Shown here one piece after another: positions 6,673 to 9,805 of a stretch of 9,805 nt of DNA. The notes beneath the pieces were generated by a model, which had not been told where the DNA came from, made no database searches, and saw only the letters and a list, made by a program, of their open reading frames with translations. Position numbers and translations under genes: made by a program. Numbering within the stretch: the first letter of the stretch is position 1; each line of letters begins with the position of its first letter. The stretch comes from Planctomycetota bacterium (GTDB lineage: Bacteria; Planctomycetota; Planctomycetia; Pirellulales; Pirellulaceae), in contig JAJRVM010000089.1 in the NCBI GenBank assembly GCA_024277285.1, forward strand, positions 1 through 9,805, in the 5' to 3' direction.

Positions 6673-8016
6673 TTAGCTGAGTTGGAGGACTATTCGCCAG
6701 ACGACGCGGATGGCCATGAGGAACACGACCAGCAAGCCGATGCCGCCCAAGATATTGGCGATCGGACCATTGCGACGATCGCCCATCACGTCTTTCTGGT
6801 TGGCCAGCCATAGCATGGTGATGGCCATCAGCGGGTTGCCGAGCACGGTGAGCGCCTGGCCGAAGATGATCAGGTTAATCGGTTTCCCGCCCGATTCCAG
6901 GGCCAATAATGCGACCACCATGCCGATGGCCATGACGGCGACGGTGAAGATGCGCGGCCACCGGTCACTCATTTTTGCTTCAAAACCGAGTCCATCCGCG
7001 AGGATCGTGCCGCCGATCATTGCGTTGATCAGAAATGGATTCATCGCCACCGCAACCAAACCGATGCAGAATACCCAATAGGCGGTGCTGCCCAACAAGG
7101 GCCTGAGGGCCAGCGCGAGATCACCGATGTTATCAGCGGGCTGCCCGGGAATAACCGTTGCTGACGTAACCATGATCACCAGACTTACGCCCGTCAGAAC
7201 ACAGACACCGGCGATCGCGTCTCCCACACTTCCCTCGTAATCCTTGACAGTCCAGTTCTTTTCACGCACCAGATTGCCTTGGAAAAAGGCACCGGCTACT
7301 GAGAACGTGGTTCCCAACAGACTGGCAACCAGGATCATCGGATCGCGGATCGCGCCATCCAATTTCACGGGCAATCCCAGCTTGATGTCGTCCGGGACAC
7401 TCGGGATGAAGCCCGCCAGCACGTCCAGCAAGTTGGGATGTGCGGCGATCAAGTTGAACACAAAACAGATGATAATCACGCCCACCATGATCTTCATCGC
7501 TCGTTCCAGAAAGCTATAGATCTGGCGCGCATAGAACAAGAACATCATCACGGCCAGATTGAATCCGATAACGATCCCTGGAACGGCCCAGGCCTTGCCG
7601 TTCCCCGAACCGGCTCCGTCACCAAGAAAGGCGCCGGCGGCCAACGCCACGGCCAAGTTGTTGGAAAATTGAAATGCGGCACAGATCAGGCATAGCGTGA
7701 TGCCGATTACGGCGGCAGCAAAACGTCCCAGTCGTTCCGCGACCAACGAACAAGGGGTCTTGCCGCCGCAGACGCCGATGCGCGCACCCATCGTCAGAAA
7801 GGTCCCCATAAGAATCGCGGTCAAGAGCAACAACCAAAGCAGTTCATAACCGTACGTCGCGCCCACTTTGCTGCTGATCAGCAGACTGCCCGGCCCGAAC
7901 ACGACGCACGCAGTAATCAAGGCCGGACCAATCGATTTCCACCAAGGTATGCGTTTTGGGGAAGGCAGGTCGGTTGCGTTGTTCTTGCCGCCATTATTGA
8001 TCGTCGCATCGTCCAT
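6673..8016 (-). CDS. NRAMP-like membrane transporter with non-canonical metal site
   Basis: 447 residues from ATG 8016 (MDDATINNGG). A TTG at 8046 would add ten residues, and neither start has a strong ribosome binding site. About 11 hydrophobic segments are visible, in the layout of the NRAMP branch of the LeuT-fold (APC) transporters. The first helix reads VFGPGSLLISSKVGATYGYELLW (39-61), where canonical NRAMPs have DPGN; here it is GPGS at 41-44. The sixth helix reads AGAFFQGNLV (241-250), where canonical members have MPHN; here the aligned residues read FQGN. The Asp, Met and His used to bind Mn or Fe are therefore absent. Known NRAMPs move divalent metals with protons, but this one may carry another substrate. 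It is first in a probable operon with the epimerase-like gene. The His-rich secreted protein gene lies divergently upstream. Confidence 0.9.
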   Translation of the reverse strand: MDDATINNGGKNNATDLPSPKRIPWWKSIGPALITACVVFGPGSLLISSKVGATYGYELLWLLLLTAILMGTFLTMGARIGVCGGKTPCSLVAERLGRFAAAVIGITLCLICAAFQFSNNLAVALAAGAFLGDGAGSGNGKAWAVPGIVIGFNLAVMMFLFYARQIYSFLERAMKIMVGVIIICFVFNLIAAHPNLLDVLAGFIPSVPDDIKLGLPVKLDGAIRDPMILVASLLGTTFSVAGAFFQGNLVREKNWTVKDYEGSVGDAIAGVCVLTGVSLVIMVTSATVIPGQPADNIGDLALALRPLLGSTAYWVFCIGLVAVAMNPFLINAMIGGTILADGLGFEAKMSDRWPRIFTVAVMAIGMVVALLALESGGKPINLIIFGQALTVLGNPLMAITMLWLANQKDVMGDRRNGPIANILGGIGLLVVFLMAIRVVWRIVLQLS

Positions 8017-8591
8017 CGCGTTCCCAACTTTTTTGCGCTCTATCAAGTAAACTCGTTGTTTCGCAATGCATCACGCGCGCTGCGATCACCCATTGTACGG
8101 TCCGCGAAGAAGCGTTGCCACATGCCCGAGTGCGGGTGGCTTCAGGGATCAGCAGTTGTCGGTTCCGACGCAGAGTGGAACGACGCTCCGCGTCGTTCGC
8201 ACCGCCTAAAAGGCTCCCACTTCGCTTGGATTTGCCAGGCTAGGACCGATCGCATGACCGCATGTAGTTTTTCACGGCACGGAGTGCCGTGGCACACTCT
8301 GTGGCCTCCGCCCATACCGCCGGCGCGCGTGTCTACGCAAGAAGGCGCATTTTTTCTCGTTCATTTTTGGATGGGGCGCGCGCTACGCTGGCCCAAGGTC
8401 CACCGCAGAAGACGGGTTTCGCGGCCCTGTCGTTCGGTGTCTCGTAGCGTTGCCCCGCACCGCCAAGAAATACCGGCTTGGCATGGCCAAACCAAATGGG
8501 AATAATTGCCACGACATCGGTTGCTGGCAGTGTGTCCTATGCTATGGTGCGAAAGCCCGATGTTTCTCATCCGAAGAAGAATGGTGCAAAA
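8017..8591. other. 575-base divergent intergenic region rich in hairpins
   Basis: It separates the NRAMP-like gene (minus) from the His-rich secreted protein gene (plus). A 149-codon plus frame at 8056-8505 is Arg/Trp/His-rich with no domain and looks spurious. The region contains several strong stem-loops between 8116 and 8295 and should hold both promoters. A weak promoter-like pair for the plus gene is TTGCTG at 8521-8526 and TATGGT at 8543-8548 with 16-nt spacing. Confidence 0.55.
8116..8295. repeat. Cluster of intergenic stem-loops, possible interspersed repeat element
   Basis: Seen: GCCA/CCCG paired with CGGG/TGGC with a bulge (8117-8140 region); GTCGGTTCC (8158-8166) that can pair with GGAACGAC (8177-8184); GAACGACG (8178-8185) that can instead pair perfectly with CGTCGTTC (8191-8198); and CACGGCAC (8273-8280) paired with GTGCCGTG (8284-8291), with an alternative GTGCC/GGCAC fold (8284-8295). 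TGCCAC at the left end and GTGGCA at 8289-8294 form short terminal inverted repeats. Similar hairpins are common between planctomycete genes, from general memory. Confidence 0.5.
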
Positions 8592-9605
8592 ATGATTCGT
8601 CAACTCGTCTTTCGCTCGTTTGTCGTGATGACCATGGTTTTGACGAGCGTGTCGCTAACGCATGCACAACATGGAGGTCACGGTGGGCATGGCGGTGGGC
8701 ATGGCGGTGGGCATAGCGGTGGGCATAGCTATGGCCACGGCGGTGGACACAGCATTGGGCATGGTTATGGGCACAGTGGGGGACATAGCATCGGACATGG
8801 CATCGGACATGGCATCGGACATGGCATCGGACACAGTGTCGGGCACAGCATTGGGCACAGTGTCGGGCATTATGATGTGGGGCATGGTGGGCACCATGAC
8901 TATCCGCATCTCGATTTCTATGTCTCGCCCGGGTACGGTGGTTATGGTTATTCATCGCCTAACTATCGATACTACGCACCCAGGTCTTACTACTCGGGGT
9001 ATTATGCGGATGGAGTGGTGAGTGCTCAACCATTGGAACGTGCCGCGCGCCAGAGTGAGTCGGCCCCTCAGGTGGTTGCCAAGCCTGTGATCGCGTCGTC
9101 GGAAAACGAGTATCAGCAACGCGCGAAAGCGGCGTTTCGTAAGAGCGATTTTTCCGGGGCGGCGCGGTTAGCCAACCATGCGTTGGTCGAAACGCCGCGT
9201 GATGGCAAGCTCCTCTTGTTCACGGCGCAAACGCTGTTGGCTGTTGGTGACTATCGCAGCTCGGCTGCGGCGATTCATCAGGCCGCCTCTTTGCTTGATG
9301 AGCAACAGTGGGGCTACGTTGTGGAAAACTACCGGCAGTATTATCGAGGCCGCGCCTATGTCGAGCAGATGGAGGCGTTGAACCAGTTTGTCGAGAAGAA
9401 CCCTGACGCTGCCTACGCTTATTTCCTGCGTGGTTATCAACATGGGTTTCTCAATCACCGTGAGGCCGCCGTGCGCGACTTACGAAAAGCCGCCGAGTTG
9501 GAGAAACGCGATTTGTTGGCTACGCGGCTGATCAAACGTTTCAAGTCAGTCTTCGCTGGTGGAGTTGTTGATCCCGTCTTTGTTCTGCGCGTAGAGGGCC
9601 GATGA
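8592..9605 (+). CDS. Secreted Gly/His-rich repeat protein with Tyr-rich linker and TPR-like C-terminal domain
   Basis: 337 residues from ATG 8592. This start, 38 codons inside a longer open frame, gives a clean signal peptide: MIRQ, hydrophobic core about 5-20, and a probable signal peptidase I site after THA (residue 25). Residues 27-106 hold 22 His in a Gly/Ser background. From His33 to His93, 16 His recur every fourth residue as H-[GS]-x-G. Residues 107-142 are Tyr/Gly/Ser-rich. From about 171 onward come helix pairs of TPR type (EYQQRAKAAFRKSDFSGAARLA, then LLLFTAQTLLAVGDYRSSAAAI; and YAYFLRGYQHGFLNHREAAVRDL near 275-298). It is likely exported; metal binding by the His array and protein contact by the TPR-like part are inferences. 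No catalytic motif is seen. It is divergent from the NRAMP-like gene. Confidence 0.88.
   Translation: MIRQLVFRSFVVMTMVLTSVSLTHAQHGGHGGHGGGHGGGHSGGHSYGHGGGHSIGHGYGHSGGHSIGHGIGHGIGHGIGHSVGHSIGHSVGHYDVGHGGHHDYPHLDFYVSPGYGGYGYSSPNYRYYAPRSYYSGYYADGVVSAQPLERAARQSESAPQVVAKPVIASSENEYQQRAKAAFRKSDFSGAARLANHALVETPRDGKLLLFTAQTLLAVGDYRSSAAAIHQAASLLDEQQWGYVVENYRQYYRGRAYVEQMEALNQFVEKNPDAAYAYFLRGYQHGFLNHREAAVRDLRKAAELEKRDLLATRLIKRFKSVFAGGVVDPVFVLRVEGR
8682..8831 (+). repeat. 12-bp tandem repeats encoding the His/Gly array
   Basis: GGTGGGCATRGC is repeated four times at 8682-8729 with one variable base. CATCGGACATGG is repeated three times perfectly at 8789-8824, with a partial fourth copy. Each 12-bp unit encodes one tetrapeptide, so slippage would change protein length in frame. 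Confidence 0.9.
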
Positions 9606-9649
9606 GGTGCCGCGCGCAAGCAGCTAGCAGCCGAGGGCAGCAATGCCAC

Positions 9650-9779
9650 GGGCAAGAAGGACATGGACCGTTCTGTTCTTTTTTGCCCATCATTTTCTTT
9701 GCCCCCCAAGGAGCACCACCAGACGCGTCGTCCATGAGTGCAACGGGAGAGAAGGGCAAAGAAGATGACGGGCAAAAAA
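9650..9779. repeat. 26-bp inverted repeat built from a GGGCAAAGAAG-type motif
   Basis: The left arm 9679-9704 and right arm 9754-9779 pair at 24 of 26 positions across a 49-nt loop. Within each arm the motif (TTNTTTGCCC or its complement) occurs twice, 16 bases apart. A further GGGCAAGAAGG lies at 9650-9660. The flanking sequence 9606-9805 contains no convincing gene. The element may continue beyond the window. Confidence 0.8.
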
Positions 9780-9805
9780 CAGCGCGCGGTGGAACGTCTT
9801 CCGAT

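Noticed and set aside
8056..8505. A 149-codon plus-strand frame in the divergent intergenic region
   Set aside because: It overlaps several perfect hairpins, is rich in Arg, Trp and His, and has no domain or ribosome binding site.
8682..8831. Possible CRISPR-like array from regular repeats
   Set aside because: The repeats are 12-bp, contiguous and coding, with no unique spacers.
8542..8955. Minus-strand His-rich and Met/Pro-rich frames opposite the His array
   Set aside because: They are mirror readings of the 12-bp tandem repeats. Only the plus frame has a signal peptide and a downstream domain.

Overview
The window looks like a planctomycete chromosome, most likely from the Pirellulales side of the phylum. 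This is inferred from content: two Tat-exported Gfo/Idh/MocA oxidoreductases, a sulfatase remnant, a glycosidase-like remnant, a secreted Gly/His/Tyr-rich protein with a TPR-like tail, moderately high GC, and hairpin-rich intergenic repeats. No rRNA, tRNA, CRISPR array, transposase or phage gene is visible.

Left part (1-2894). Two minus-strand genes lie in tandem: a Tat-signal Gfo/Idh/MocA oxidoreductase that runs off the left edge (1-1049), and a small four-helix membrane protein of unknown function (1270-1740). Next to them is what I read as a deletion scar. The C-terminal part of a glycosidase-like protein reads leftward (about 2669 to 1920), and the C-terminal tail of a sulfatase reads rightward (about 2667 to 2894). 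The two remnants meet head to head within a few bases, as if the 5' parts of two divergent genes had been removed together.

Middle part (2895-5532). A gene-poor stretch is followed by a small PilZ-like gene (3258-3698). After a 326-base gap holding a plausible promoter comes a complete Tat-exported Gfo/Idh/MocA oxidoreductase (4025-5407). Its last codons and stop lie inside the first of two 65-bp tandem repeats (5396-5525). These repeats fold into hairpins and sit between convergent genes.

Right part (5533-9805). An NRAMP-like transporter (8016 to 6673) and an NAD(P)-binding epimerase/dehydratase-like protein (6588 to 5533) form a probable minus-strand operon. Both keep the fold signature but lack classical active-site residues: DPGN and MPH in the transporter, the Lys of YxxxK in the epimerase. 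Divergent from the transporter, across a 575-base hairpin-rich intergenic region, is a secreted protein with 16 histidines spaced exactly four residues apart, followed by a Tyr-rich linker and TPR-like helices (8592-9605). The window ends in a 26-bp inverted repeat built from a GGGCAAAGAAG-type motif.

The most notable observations are the head-to-head remnant junction, the four-residue-period histidine array divergent from a non-canonical NRAMP relative, and the repeat that supplies a stop codon. I do not see a clear complete new multi-gene system. The NRAMP-like/His-rich pairing is the nearest candidate and is only a hypothesis.
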